From assembly GCA_964539615.1 (NCBI GenBank), contig CAZIJP010000054.1:1-16349 (forward strand): 16,349 bases of DNA. Direction: 5' to 3'. The position numbers and the translations under genes were made by a program. The stretch's first letter is position 1, and each line of letters opens with the position of its first letter. Below, one piece after another: positions 1-7,468 of this stretch. Under the pieces are notes generated by a model. It ran no database searches. It had not been told where the DNA came from and worked only from the letters and a program-made list of their open reading frames with translations. The stretch is from CAYRFE01 sp964539615. Lineage in GTDB: Bacteria > Macinerneyibacteriota > Macinerneyibacteria > Macinerneyibacteriales > CAYRFE01.

Positions 1-30
1 ATGTTTTTTCCTGAAATTCCATATTCAATA

Positions 31-58
31 TTGACATATATACGCTGTCTTCTATAAT
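31..58 (+). promoter_or_regulatory. Consensus sigma-70 promoter for the seven-gene operon
   Basis: A perfect -35 box TTGACA (31-36) and a perfect -10 box TATAAT (53-58) are separated by 16 bases, placing the transcription start near 65, about 33 bases before the GTG start of the penicillin-binding protein gene. Both hexamers match the sigma-70 consensus exactly, which predicts strong constitutive expression. No operator-like palindrome was seen over it. The 30 bases upstream are too short to show what lies before. Confidence 0.85.
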
Positions 59-97
59 GACTGAGCCGAATTAGGTAATATTAAGGAGGGTCATTTA

Positions 98-2377
98 GTG
101 AAACAATATTACGCACCCCGCATGCTGGTGGGGAAATTATTTTTATTTACGTTCATAATTCCGTTTTTTGCAATAACCGCGATCGTGCTTATCGTTTCGT
201 CTACGCTTCCGTCTTCAGTCGCGATATCCGCATATCAACCGTATGTAGGCACAAAGGTCTTTGATAAAGACGATAAGCTTGTTTACGAATTTGCAAAAGA
301 ACGCCGTATGGTATTGAAACAGGATGAACTAACGGAGATGATGAAGTCAGCCGTATTAAGTATTGAAGATGTGAATTTTTATCGCCACTCGGCAATTGAT
401 GTGTTCGGTCTTATGCGTGCCGTATTTAAAAACGTTGTAAAAGGGAAGGTCAAACAAGGCGGCAGTACCATCACTCAGCAGCTTGCCAGAAATATGTATC
501 TTACGCATGAGCGTACTTTTACCCGAAAGATCAAAGAAATGATCCTTGCATATAAGATCGAGTTTGTTTTTTCCAAAGATGAAATTTTACGCATGTATAT
601 CAACCAGATTTATTTAGGTAACGGCGCATACGGGATCGGCGCTGCCGCTCAAATGTATTTTAATAAAACCGTAAAAGAACTTACCGTGAGTGAATGTGCA
701 ATGCTGGCCGGTATGGCACGTAGCGGTAATTTTTATTCGCCGTACGTGTATCCCGAGAGAACACTGGAACGACGCAATGTTGTCCTGTATGAAATGTACC
801 AAAACGGTATCATCAAACATGATGAATACGAGACCTATAGCAAAGAACCGGTATTAGTGCAACCGAAACGGCCGCAATACAGCGAGTTAGCCCCGTATTT
901 CTTTGAAGAGATCAGGCGACAGCTTGTCAGCGAATACGGTCCTGATGTTATATTTACCGGCGGGTTACAGGTATATACGACTCTTGATACAAAGCTTCAG
1001 GAATTGGCGAATCAGGCTCTGCAGGTCAATTTGAAGGAAATTTCCGAGCGTAATAAATACAGCTATCGCCCTTATAAATTGCAAAACATGGGCAATCCCC
1101 GTTATTCGCTTCAACCAAATATGATCCTTGAAGGAAAAATTATTGAGATAAAAGAAGATCAGGAAAGAATTTATGTGGATATGGGCGCAGGAATGCGCGC
1201 TTATATCAGTTTCGCTCAAAAGGATTGGGGCTGGGATGTTGATCCGCTAACCTATTTCAAACCGGGTGAGTCGATCGTCGTGAAATTCCGCTGGGCTGAT
1301 TTTGATAAAAATATTATGGAAGTCCTCTGGGAGCGTGAGCCGTATCCGCAATGTGCATTTGTCGGAATGGAGCCGAAGACAGGATTTATTCTTGCTCAGA
1401 TCGGAGGAGCTGATTTCCGTGAAAGTCAATTCAATCGTGCCACACAATCCAAATTGTCTATTGGATCAACGATAAAACCATTGTTCTATGCTGCGGCGAT
1501 CGACAGCCGTCAGTATACAATGGCATCTGTTTTTCTAGATTCTCCGTTTGTCTGGGATACACCCGACGGCTCACAGTCGGATTGGCGTCCGCGTAACTAT
1601 GATGAAAAGTTCCAGGGTCCGATGACCTTATACTCGGGATTATCACTTTCAATAAACGTTGTCTCGGCTAAGTTGATGAAGGAGATCGGACCGTCTACGG
1701 CGGTCGAATTTTTACGCCGCATAGGCATTGACAGTGAAATGCCTGCCGTACCGGCTTTGTCGGTAGGAGTAGCAGAAGTGTCCCCTATGGAACTTGCTCG
1801 TGCGTATTGCACCTTTGCAAGCGGCGGGTACAAGGTAACGCCGATCTATATCCGTAAGATAGAAGACGCACAGGGCAATATAATTAAAGAGAACAAACCG
1901 CAATTGACCGAAGTGATCTCGCCGCAGTTGGCGTTTATGATGAACAACATGAACCGCGGTATATTTGAGATCGGAACAGCTTCTTTTTTCCATGGGATGT
2001 TTAACTTGAATCATGGCGTCATAGCCGGTAAAACCGGAACTACCGACGGCCCTACCGACCTGTGGCTGGTAGCCTATACGCCGAATATGTTATTGACATC
2101 CTGGATAGGATTTGATTACAAACAAAACCTGGGTGTGCCTGAATACGGCGGACTTGCGCATGGAAAAGGATTCTCAATGATCTTGAATGAGATGATGCGC
2201 GGTCATGAGAACGATATGTGGCCGATGCCGGACGGTGTGGTCAGTCGGTTTGTCAACCGTATTGACGGAAAACTGGCACAACCCGGCGACAAAGGCGTTA
2301 CCATGTGGTTCTTCCCCGGCACAGAGCCCACCGAGATGAGCGACAGCACCGATGTGGGCGATATCAGCGATCTCTGA
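98..2377 (+). CDS. Class A penicillin-binding protein (PBP1A type)
   Basis: This is a bifunctional peptidoglycan synthase that polymerises lipid II and cross-links the peptides on the periplasmic face of the inner membrane. The 759-residue protein has a short cytoplasmic tail and one membrane anchor (about 13-36). The GT51 glycosyltransferase domain (about 55-240) carries EDVNFYRH (catalytic E90), GGSTITQQLAR (121-131) and IYLGNGAYGIGAAA (171-184). An OB-like insert (about 342-400) separates it from the transpeptidase domain (about 415-710). That domain has the three active-site motifs STIK (nucleophile S457), SIN (518-520) and KTGT (645-648). The length is typical for PBP1A. The GTG start is chosen because AAGGAGGG lies 7 bases upstream and the membrane anchor follows. 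It is the first gene of the operon; rpiB follows after 15 bases. mrcA/ponA orthology is likely, but I leave the symbol blank because class A paralogues are common. Confidence 0.96.
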   Translation: MKQYYAPRMLVGKLFLFTFIIPFFAITAIVLIVSSTLPSSVAISAYQPYVGTKVFDKDDKLVYEFAKERRMVLKQDELTEMMKSAVLSIEDVNFYRHSAIDVFGLMRAVFKNVVKGKVKQGGSTITQQLARNMYLTHERTFTRKIKEMILAYKIEFVFSKDEILRMYINQIYLGNGAYGIGAAAQMYFNKTVKELTVSECAMLAGMARSGNFYSPYVYPERTLERRNVVLYEMYQNGIIKHDEYETYSKEPVLVQPKRPQYSELAPYFFEEIRRQLVSEYGPDVIFTGGLQVYTTLDTKLQELANQALQVNLKEISERNKYSYRPYKLQNMGNPRYSLQPNMILEGKIIEIKEDQERIYVDMGAGMRAYISFAQKDWGWDVDPLTYFKPGESIVVKFRWADFDKNIMEVLWEREPYPQCAFVGMEPKTGFILAQIGGADFRESQFNRATQSKLSIGSTIKPLFYAAAIDSRQYTMASVFLDSPFVWDTPDGSQSDWRPRNYDEKFQGPMTLYSGLSLSINVVSAKLMKEIGPSTAVEFLRRIGIDSEMPAVPALSVGVAEVSPMELARAYCTFASGGYKVTPIYIRKIEDAQGNIIKENKPQLTEVISPQLAFMMNNMNRGIFEIGTASFFHGMFNLNHGVIAGKTGTTDGPTDLWLVAYTPNMLLTSWIGFDYKQNLGVPEYGGLAHGKGFSMILNEMMRGHENDMWPMPDGVVSRFVNRIDGKLAQPGDKGVTMWFFPGTEPTEMSDSTDVGDISDL

Positions 2378-2392
2378 CCGAAAGGAAAAGAT

Positions 2393-2845
2393 ATGAAGGT
2401 AGCGATCGGTTCAGACCACCGCGGGATCACATTAAAAGATGCAATAAAAAAGATCCTTGTCAGCCGTTCCTATGATGTGGATGATATGGGGGCAATGACC
2501 GCTGACTCGGTTGACTACCCTGATTATGCATACAAAGTTGCCGAAGGTGTTTCAAAAGACCTGTATGATTATGGGGTGTTGATATGCGGCTCAGGTATCG
2601 GTATGTCGATTGCCGCAAATAAAGTTGTGAATATCCGGGCTGCATTGTGCATGTCGCCGGAACTTGCGCGGCTTTCGCGGATGCATAATAATGCCAATAT
2701 TCTGGTACTTGGGGCCGATTATACCGATATGGATACACTTGAACTATTACTTACCAATTTTTTTACCACAAAATTTGAAGAAGACCGACATATGAAACGC
2801 GTTCAAAAGATCACTGATATTGAGACAAAGTTTTTAAAAAAATAA
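2393..2845 (+). CDS. rpiB: Ribose-5-phosphate isomerase B
   Basis: This cytoplasmic enzyme interconverts ribose 5-phosphate and ribulose 5-phosphate, supplying pentose for nucleotides. The 150-residue length matches the RpiB/LacAB family. Visible motifs are GSDHRG with D8 and H9 at the N-terminus, the active-site loop CGSGIGMSIAANK starting at the catalytic C65, and H98 in RMHNNAN. The position equivalent to E. coli T67, thought to help ring opening, is a serine here, a conservative change. The start follows AAAGGAAAAG at a normal distance, 15 bases after the penicillin-binding protein stop. Linkage to glyA, dCMP deaminase and nrdR agrees with a nucleotide-precursor role. LacA/LacB galactose-6-phosphate isomerase is the main alternative within the family, but the active-site cysteine and the neighbours favour RpiB. 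Confidence 0.93.
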   Translation: MKVAIGSDHRGITLKDAIKKILVSRSYDVDDMGAMTADSVDYPDYAYKVAEGVSKDLYDYGVLICGSGIGMSIAANKVVNIRAALCMSPELARLSRMHNNANILVLGADYTDMDTLELLLTNFFTTKFEEDRHMKRVQKITDIETKFLKK

Positions 2846-2857
2846 AGGAGGCTATCT

Positions 2858-4162
2858 ATGGTTAACCGTGTATTAAAGACCACTGATCCCGATATTTTCG
2901 GCCTTATTCAGGATGAAGTAAAACGCCAGTCTTATGGTCTTGAACTTATCGCATCTGAGAATTTTGTAAGTGATGCGGTAATGGAAGCCGTGGGTTCTGT
3001 GCTGACCAATAAATATGCGGAAGGATATCCGTATTCACGTAAAAAGGAAGCTCCGCTTGAAACCGATTATTCCGTGAACGGGCGTTATTACGGCGGATGC
3101 GAAGTGGTTGATAAGGCTGAAAAACTTGCCATAGAACGTGCAATGCAATTATTCGGCGCCGAGCATGTCAATGTGCAGCCACACTCCGGCGCTCAAGCGA
3201 ACATGGCAGTTTATTTTGCAACGGTCAAGCCGGGCGATACTGTCATGGGTATGAATTTATCGCACGGTGGTCATCTCACTCACGGAAGTCCCGTTAATTT
3301 TTCAGGTCTTTTTTACACAATCGTTCCTTACGGTGTCAATCAAGAGACCGAACAGATCGATTATGACGAAATGAAAAAAATCGCTCTGGAACATAAGCCA
3401 AAACTGCTCATCGCAGGAGCCAGCGCCTACCCGCGTACGCTCGATTTTAAAAAATTCCGCGAAGTAGCCGATGCCGTAGGTGCAAAACTTATGGTCGATA
3501 TGGCGCATATAGCAGGTCTTGTGGCAGCCGGATTGCATCCAAGCCCGGTTCCTTATGCCGATTTTGTAACCACTACCACACACAAAACACTTCGCGGTCC
3601 ACGCGGCGGCATGGTGTTGTGTAAAAAAGAATATGCTAAAGACATTGATATGCTTGTTTTCCCGGGTGTGCAGGGCGGACCGCTCATGCATGTTATTGCA
3701 GGAAAAGCCGTTTCTTTCAAGGAAGCGCTTGAACCCGCATTTAAAGAATACCAGGCTCAGGTTGTTGCCAATGCAAAAGCTTTGGCCGAAACCTTAAAGT
3801 CGTTGGGTTATCGCCTCGTTTCCGGCGGTACCGATAATCATTTGATGCTTGTCGATGTGTTGTCATCTCTCGATATCAGCGGTAAAAAAGCACAAAATCT
3901 TCTGGGCCGCGCCGAGATCACCGTTAATAAAAATACTATCCCGTTTGATACAAAGAGTCCGTTTGTGACCAGCGGTGTCCGTCTTGGAACGCCTGCTCTC
4001 ACGACCCGCGGCATGAAGGAAACTGAAATGAAGACCATAGCCGGCATCATTGACCGTGTGCTTCGTTCCAACGATGACGAGGCGATACTTGAACAAGCGA
4101 AAAAAGACGTGCATACTTTATGCGATGCTTTTCCGCTGTATCAATATAAGATAGGTAAATGA
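2858..4162 (+). CDS. glyA: Serine hydroxymethyltransferase
   Basis: This PLP enzyme converts serine and tetrahydrofolate to glycine and 5,10-methylene-tetrahydrofolate, the one-carbon donor for thymidylate and purines. The 434-residue protein has LIASENF (30-36), TNKYAEGYP (50-58), RYYGGCE (76-82), NVQPHSGAQAN (105-115), HGGHLTHGSPVNFSG (136-150), DMAHIAGL (214-221) and the PLP-lysine motif TTTTHKTLRGPRGG with K243. It is slightly longer than the usual length of about 417 residues. The extra length is mostly an insertion at 59-75, between EGYP and RYYGG, where most homologues have two residues. The ATG follows AAAGGAGG by 6 bases and lies 12 bases after rpiB. The dCMP deaminase gene starts one base after the stop, so translation is probably coupled. 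Confidence 0.97.
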   Translation: MVNRVLKTTDPDIFGLIQDEVKRQSYGLELIASENFVSDAVMEAVGSVLTNKYAEGYPYSRKKEAPLETDYSVNGRYYGGCEVVDKAEKLAIERAMQLFGAEHVNVQPHSGAQANMAVYFATVKPGDTVMGMNLSHGGHLTHGSPVNFSGLFYTIVPYGVNQETEQIDYDEMKKIALEHKPKLLIAGASAYPRTLDFKKFREVADAVGAKLMVDMAHIAGLVAAGLHPSPVPYADFVTTTTHKTLRGPRGGMVLCKKEYAKDIDMLVFPGVQGGPLMHVIAGKAVSFKEALEPAFKEYQAQVVANAKALAETLKSLGYRLVSGGTDNHLMLVDVLSSLDISGKKAQNLLGRAEITVNKNTIPFDTKSPFVTSGVRLGTPALTTRGMKETEMKTIAGIIDRVLRSNDDEAILEQAKKDVHTLCDAFPLYQYKIGK

Positions 4163-4163
4163 T

Positions 4164-4610
4164 ATGAATCGCCCAAGCTGGGATGAATATTTTTTTGAGA
4201 TAACCAAAATGGTGGCCACGCGCAGCACGTGTTTACGACGTGCTGTCGGCGCCGTGATCGTGAAAGATAAACGGATCCTTACGACAGGGTACAACGGCGT
4301 ACCGTCCGGACTACGTCATTGTTCCGAGACTGGGTGTCTTCGCGATCAACTGAAGATCCCGTCAGGCGAGCGCCAAGAGATATGCCGCGGCGTACATGCG
4401 GAACAAAACGCCCTTATTCAGGCGGCGCGGTTCGGCATCAGCCTTGACGGCAGCACGGCATATGTGACCCATCATCCGTGTGTCGTTTGCGCAAAACTGC
4501 TTATCAATGCCGGGATAAAGACCATTAAATATTTGGAAGCATATCCCGACGAATTATCCAAATCGCTTCTTGAAGAAGCCCGGATTGAGGTCATTAAGTA
4601 TACGCCATGA
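4164..4610 (+). CDS. Deoxycytidylate (dCMP) deaminase, ComEB type
   Basis: This predicted zinc-dependent enzyme deaminates dCMP to dUMP, the substrate of thymidylate synthase. The 148-residue protein has the cytidine/deoxycytidylate deaminase signature HAEQNA (H78 zinc ligand, E80 proton shuttle) followed by PCVVCAK (zinc ligands C106 and C109). The N-terminal WDEYFFEI and the TGYNGVPSG segment (41-49) are typical of dCMP deaminases rather than tRNA or free-base deaminases. Extra cysteines C53, C58 and C74, plus H52, may form the second zinc site known in some family members. There is no strong ribosome binding site. The start one base after glyA suggests translational coupling, and its stop overlaps the nrdR start by 4 bases. 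Position between glyA and nrdR supports a thymidylate-supply role. Confidence 0.93.
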   Translation: MNRPSWDEYFFEITKMVATRSTCLRRAVGAVIVKDKRILTTGYNGVPSGLRHCSETGCLRDQLKIPSGERQEICRGVHAEQNALIQAARFGISLDGSTAYVTHHPCVVCAKLLINAGIKTIKYLEAYPDELSKSLLEEARIEVIKYTP

Positions 4611-5065
4611 AATGCCCGCATTGTAACTACTTTGACAGTAAGGTTATCAATTCGCGTTCTGCGAATAACGAAAATGCTATCCGCAGGAGGCGGGAATGCC
4701 TTCAATGCGGCAAGCGGTTCACCACCTACGAAACGATCGTGGAATCCGTACCTCTGATCGTTAAAAAAGATGGCAGACGTGAGGATTATGATCGTTCAAA
4801 GCTGGAGCGCGGCATAAAAAAGGCATTCGAGAAACGTCCCGTATCCCTTCAAAAGATCGAAGAGATCATTGACGGTATAGAAAAAGCGTTGTTTACCTCA
4901 GAAAAAAATGAAATTCAATCCACGTATATCGGCGAGTTGGTGATCGTAGCTTTAAGAGACATTGATCCTGTCGCTTATGTGCGTTTTGCGTCTGTATATC
5001 GTGAATTTAAGGATCCGAGTGACTTCCTTATCGAACTTAAACAGTTTATCGAGCAGAAAAAATAG
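4607..5065 (+). CDS. nrdR: Transcriptional repressor NrdR
   Basis: NrdR is a nucleotide-sensing repressor of ribonucleotide reductase genes. The 152-residue protein has the expected architecture. An N-terminal zinc ribbon uses C3/C6 and C31/C34, with RRRRECLQCGKRFTTYE between and after. An ATP-cone domain (about 47-138) begins VPLIVKKDGRREDYDRSKL and ends around the VRFASVYREF segment, close to the family consensus. The start codon lies within the dCMP deaminase stop (ATGA overlap) and has no clear Shine-Dalgarno of its own, so it is probably translated by coupling. I saw no recognisable NrdR box in this window, so its targets are presumably elsewhere. The next gene begins one base after its stop. 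Confidence 0.97.
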   Translation: MKCPHCNYFDSKVINSRSANNENAIRRRRECLQCGKRFTTYETIVESVPLIVKKDGRREDYDRSKLERGIKKAFEKRPVSLQKIEEIIDGIEKALFTSEKNEIQSTYIGELVIVALRDIDPVAYVRFASVYREFKDPSDFLIELKQFIEQKK

Positions 5066-5066
5066 C

Positions 5067-6326
5067 ATGTTCATCGGCAATTTGTTTTACAAAGACAAAA
5101 CCGGCGAGATCAAAGAGCTGAGCGCTAGGATATTATCAAAAAAGATTACGGCATTGGCTCAGGGCAGAGATTTTTCTCATGAGGAACTTGAACATATTGT
5201 GTCTGTGATCTCATTTTATCTGCATAATTCCAAAGAACATACACTCATAGACGAAACCGATATCGAATTGCTTGTTCATCAGTTATACGGAGCGCCGAAG
5301 AGCGGGCCGGTAACGATCGACGGCGAAGTGTTCAATGAGTTGATCTGGCGTGCCATCATGCGTGAAATGCACATTGTTTTACCGGAAACGATCGAGCGAC
5401 GGTTCTATGAAGAATTGGTGTCTATACTGGTTTTATTGACAGAACAGCATGGAATCGCCGATATAAGCAGAATGACCGTGCTTTCAGTGATCCGTGATCT
5501 TTGCAGAAAATATACCATTGATTTTGTGCCTCCGCAGGCATTGACGTTCCCGTTACAGGAAGTGCTGTTGTTGTATGCACGGTATTCCCCATATTCGTTG
5601 GGGGATGCCATATCTCCGGTGTTCAACCGATATTTATATCAACAGTATTTACTGTCGGATGCGATAAAAAAATATTATAAACGCGGAATTTTGATACCGT
5701 TCGGGCCTGACCCATTCCAGGTCGACCAGCTTGATGTTTCAGAGGAAACCCCGGTGGCCGAAGAGTATCGCCGCGGTGCCGTTCGGGAATTATTTATTCA
5801 GAAGAATGAAGGAAATCTTGTTGCGGTTATCGGGAAACAGCACCTTATCGATGGGAGAAAAGGATTTATTGAAGCATCGGAAAGTGTCTACGGTATTACG
5901 TATGCAACACAACAGTCCGGATTTTTTGACGGGTCAGCTTTTACGATCTACCCATCTATATACAATGCGGAATTGTATAGTGATGATAGCGTCGATATTC
6001 CGGTAATTGCAAAACATCTTTCTGCATTTATCGCACGATATAGCGAATATTATTTTTTAATAGAGATGCTAAAAAACAGAACACTATTTGCAAAGATACA
6101 TGTTGCGGCCAATACCGACAACGAACGAACCAGAAGGATCAGGGAAGAATTGCCTGAAAACTTTCTCGTTGTACAGCATGTGTCATCTATGACCGATGAA
6201 CTTGAGACCGGTACCGGGATCATTTCTGAACTAACACTACCGAGTGAACAGTGGAATAAGAGTTGGCATGATTGGTGTATGGGGAACAACATGTATATGG
6301 TACGATTTACAAAGGAGGGAACATGA
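5067..6326 (+). CDS. Uncharacterised 419-residue protein with a possible ATP-cone-like N-terminus
   Basis: I do not recognise this family with confidence. The chosen ATG lies one base after the nrdR stop, like the other tightly packed genes; the longer open frame back to 4962 would run far into nrdR. The protein has no signal peptide or obvious membrane segment and should be cytoplasmic. Residues about 5-75 have a K-D-x-T-G-E start, a basic helix (ARILSKKI), SHEELEHIVSVI and then DETDIELLV. This order resembles ATP-cone domains such as the one in NrdR next door. A later stretch (194-215), YLLSDAIKKYYKRGILIPFG, is faintly like the helix before the ribonucleotide reductase HIHDL motif, but that motif is absent. 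The C-terminal half shows no known catalytic motif to me. It overlaps the next gene by 4 bases, so it is part of the operon. The nucleotide-sensing idea is inference. Confidence 0.85.
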   Translation: MFIGNLFYKDKTGEIKELSARILSKKITALAQGRDFSHEELEHIVSVISFYLHNSKEHTLIDETDIELLVHQLYGAPKSGPVTIDGEVFNELIWRAIMREMHIVLPETIERRFYEELVSILVLLTEQHGIADISRMTVLSVIRDLCRKYTIDFVPPQALTFPLQEVLLLYARYSPYSLGDAISPVFNRYLYQQYLLSDAIKKYYKRGILIPFGPDPFQVDQLDVSEETPVAEEYRRGAVRELFIQKNEGNLVAVIGKQHLIDGRKGFIEASESVYGITYATQQSGFFDGSAFTIYPSIYNAELYSDDSVDIPVIAKHLSAFIARYSEYYFLIEMLKNRTLFAKIHVAANTDNERTRRIREELPENFLVVQHVSSMTDELETGTGIISELTLPSEQWNKSWHDWCMGNNMYMVRFTKEGT

Positions 6327-6868
6327 TGAGAACATTATTATCAATGGGCTTGATCGTTATGATCGCTGTTTCTATGGCTTGTACAAAACAGAAAACTAAT
6401 GCAGACACGAACTCTTCAACGCCGGTATCAACAACCGGAGCAAAAGTGATACCTGCATTTGAGCTTCCCGATGTTAACGGTACTATTGTGAAATCCGAAA
6501 GCTTTGCCGGCAAAGTACTTGTCATTGATTTTTGGGCAACATGGTGTCCTCCGTGCAGACAGGAAATTCCCGGATTTATTGAACTGTATTCAGCCTTGAA
6601 AGATAAGGGTGTTGAGATCATCGGCATCTCTCTTGATGAAGACAAGAAGGAATTGGTAAAATTTGTTCCGGCCAATAAAATGAACTATCCTGTATTGCAT
6701 GACGAAAAAGGGACTGTTGCAAAATTATTCGGCGATAAATTCGGCGAGATCAGCGGAATTCCGACCACATTCATCGTAAATAAAAAAGGCGAAGTTGTGA
6801 GCACCCATGTCGGCTTTACCGATAAAAAAGTATTTGAAGACGAGATCAATAAACTGTTGGCTGAATAA
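6323..6868 (+). CDS. TlpA/ResA-like thioredoxin-fold lipoprotein
   Basis: This is a predicted membrane-anchored thiol-disulfide oxidoreductase facing the periplasm. From the ATG at 6323 it has 181 residues: a short hydrophobic signal (about 4-19) ending in VSMAC with C20 as the likely lipidated cysteine, a Ser/Thr-rich linker (about 24-40), and an AhpC/TSA-Redoxin-type thioredoxin domain (42-181). The domain carries DFWATWCPPC (active cysteines C75 and C78) and the cis-proline segment GIPTTF (P147). The lipobox is loose, with Ser at -3, which some lineages such as spirochaetes tolerate. An in-frame ATG at 6326 is an equally good start; GGAGG at 6314-6318 suits either. The start overlaps the preceding stop by 4 bases. 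Cytochrome maturation or general reduction of periplasmic disulfides are possible roles; no CcdA/DsbD partner is present here. Confidence 0.92.
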   Translation: MMRTLLSMGLIVMIAVSMACTKQKTNADTNSSTPVSTTGAKVIPAFELPDVNGTIVKSESFAGKVLVIDFWATWCPPCRQEIPGFIELYSALKDKGVEIIGISLDEDKKELVKFVPANKMNYPVLHDEKGTVAKLFGDKFGEISGIPTTFIVNKKGEVVSTHVGFTDKKVFEDEINKLLAE

Positions 6869-6894
6869 TCACTATACCTGAAAGTGCTCTTCAC

Positions 6895-6919
6895 GGCCGT
6901 CAAAAGACGGCCTTTTTTT
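6895..6919 (+). terminator. Intrinsic terminator of the seven-gene operon
   Basis: GGCCGTC (6895-6901) and GACGGCC (6906-6912) form a perfect 7-bp stem with an AAAA loop, directly followed by seven T residues. It lies 27 bases after the lipoprotein gene stop and closes the operon that starts at the promoter at 31-58. Confidence 0.95.
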
Positions 6920-7012
6920 GTTATTTCTGCAACAGAATGAGTGAAAGTCGGTATAAATATAAAGAGGAATGTATAAAAAACAGCTGCGCCCGTGGATAAT
7001 ACGAAAAAACAC

Positions 7013-7040
7013 TTGAAATACGAAGTTTTCTTGCTATGAT
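7013..7040 (+). promoter_or_regulatory. Sigma-70 promoter for the histone H1-like gene
   Basis: The -35 box TTGAAA (7013-7018) and -10 box TATGAT (7035-7040) are 16 bases apart, and TGC before the -10 box makes it an extended -10 element. Transcription would start near 7047. The -10 box therefore covers the TTG at 7040, ruling that out as the translation start of the downstream gene. Confidence 0.75.
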
Positions 7041-7087
7041 TGTATCGTGAGGCGGTTTTAATGAACAAACAGGAAAAAGGAGGCGCT

Positions 7088-7276
7088 ATGAGCGAAGTTA
7101 CCAGCGTAGCTAAATTGGAAGAGATGATTAAAGTTTTAACCGAAGCTAAGGAACATGCAGACAAATTTGATAAAGGTAATAAATCGGCGGGCACACGTCT
7201 TCGTGTATCAATGCAGACCGCAAAGACCATGGCTCAAGACATCAGAACATACGTCAGCGAAAAAAAGGCTCAGTAA
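7088..7276 (+). CDS. Histone H1-like (Hc1 family) small DNA-binding protein
   Basis: This 62-residue protein matches the short bacterial histone H1-like (Hc1) pattern. It has a charged helical N-terminus (KLEEMIKVLTEAKEHADKF), the signature-like segment GNKSAGTRLRVSMQ (30-43), and a second helix ending QDIRTYVSEKK. Family members in chlamydiae and Bacteroidetes bind and compact DNA, so a nucleoid-associated role is likely, although this copy lacks the long lysine-rich tail of chlamydial Hc1. The ATG at 7088 is preferred because AGGAGG (7078-7083) sits 4 bases before it and the family homology begins here. An in-frame ATG at 7061 lies only about 14 bases after the predicted transcription start and has a poorer ribosome binding site. 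It is a single-gene unit between its own promoter and a terminator. Confidence 0.85.
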   Translation: MSEVTSVAKLEEMIKVLTEAKEHADKFDKGNKSAGTRLRVSMQTAKTMAQDIRTYVSEKKAQ

Positions 7277-7284
7277 TTATTTCG

Positions 7285-7314
7285 GGAGAGCGGTTCGCTC
7301 TCCTTCTCTTTTTC
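7285..7314 (+). terminator. Intrinsic terminator of the histone H1-like gene
   Basis: GGAGAGCG (7285-7292) and CGCTCTCC (7296-7303) form a perfect 8-bp stem with a GTT loop, followed by a T-rich tail interrupted by C residues (TTCTCTTTTTTC). It starts 8 bases after the stop codon. Confidence 0.88.
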
Positions 7315-7412
7315 AAGAAAATACAAACCATATATTATTTACTCTTTCTTAGATACGCATAACGAAATAACAGATCACAGTACTGTTTTTTTTCGCTTGG
7401 CGAAGATTAATC

Positions 7413-7440
7413 TTGACATGCGGTGAAATCGTGCTATCGT
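7413..7440 (+). promoter_or_regulatory. Probable promoter for the 49-residue basic reading frame
   Basis: A perfect -35 box TTGACA (7413-7418) is followed after 16 bases by TATCGT (7435-7440), preceded by TGC as an extended -10. Spacing and the TGC-TAT arrangement are the same as in the promoter of the histone H1-like gene. The predicted transcription start is near 7447, about 22 bases before the ATG at 7469. Confidence 0.6.
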
Positions 7441-7468
7441 TTTCGAAATCTGAAAGGAAGGTGATAGC

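Noticed and set aside
4962..5066. N-terminal extension of the 419-residue protein back to 4962
   Set aside because: It would overlap the 3' end of nrdR by over 100 bases in another frame. All neighbours are packed with gaps or overlaps of a few bases, and the ATG at 5067 fits that pattern.
7040..7087. Earlier starts (TTG 7040, ATG 7061) for the histone H1-like gene
   Set aside because: TTG 7040 lies at the -10 box of the predicted promoter, and ATG 7061 has a poor ribosome binding site. The AGGAGG before 7088 and the family homology favour 7088.
6685..7230. 181-residue open frame on the - strand across the tlpA terminator and the histone-like gene
   Set aside because: It spans a + strand terminator, a promoter and two supported genes on the other strand, and its translation shows no family features.
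7377..7393. ACAGTACTGT followed by eight T residues as a terminator
   Set aside because: The palindrome allows only about a 4-bp stem with a 2-base loop, too weak, and the histone-like gene already has a strong terminator at 7285-7314.
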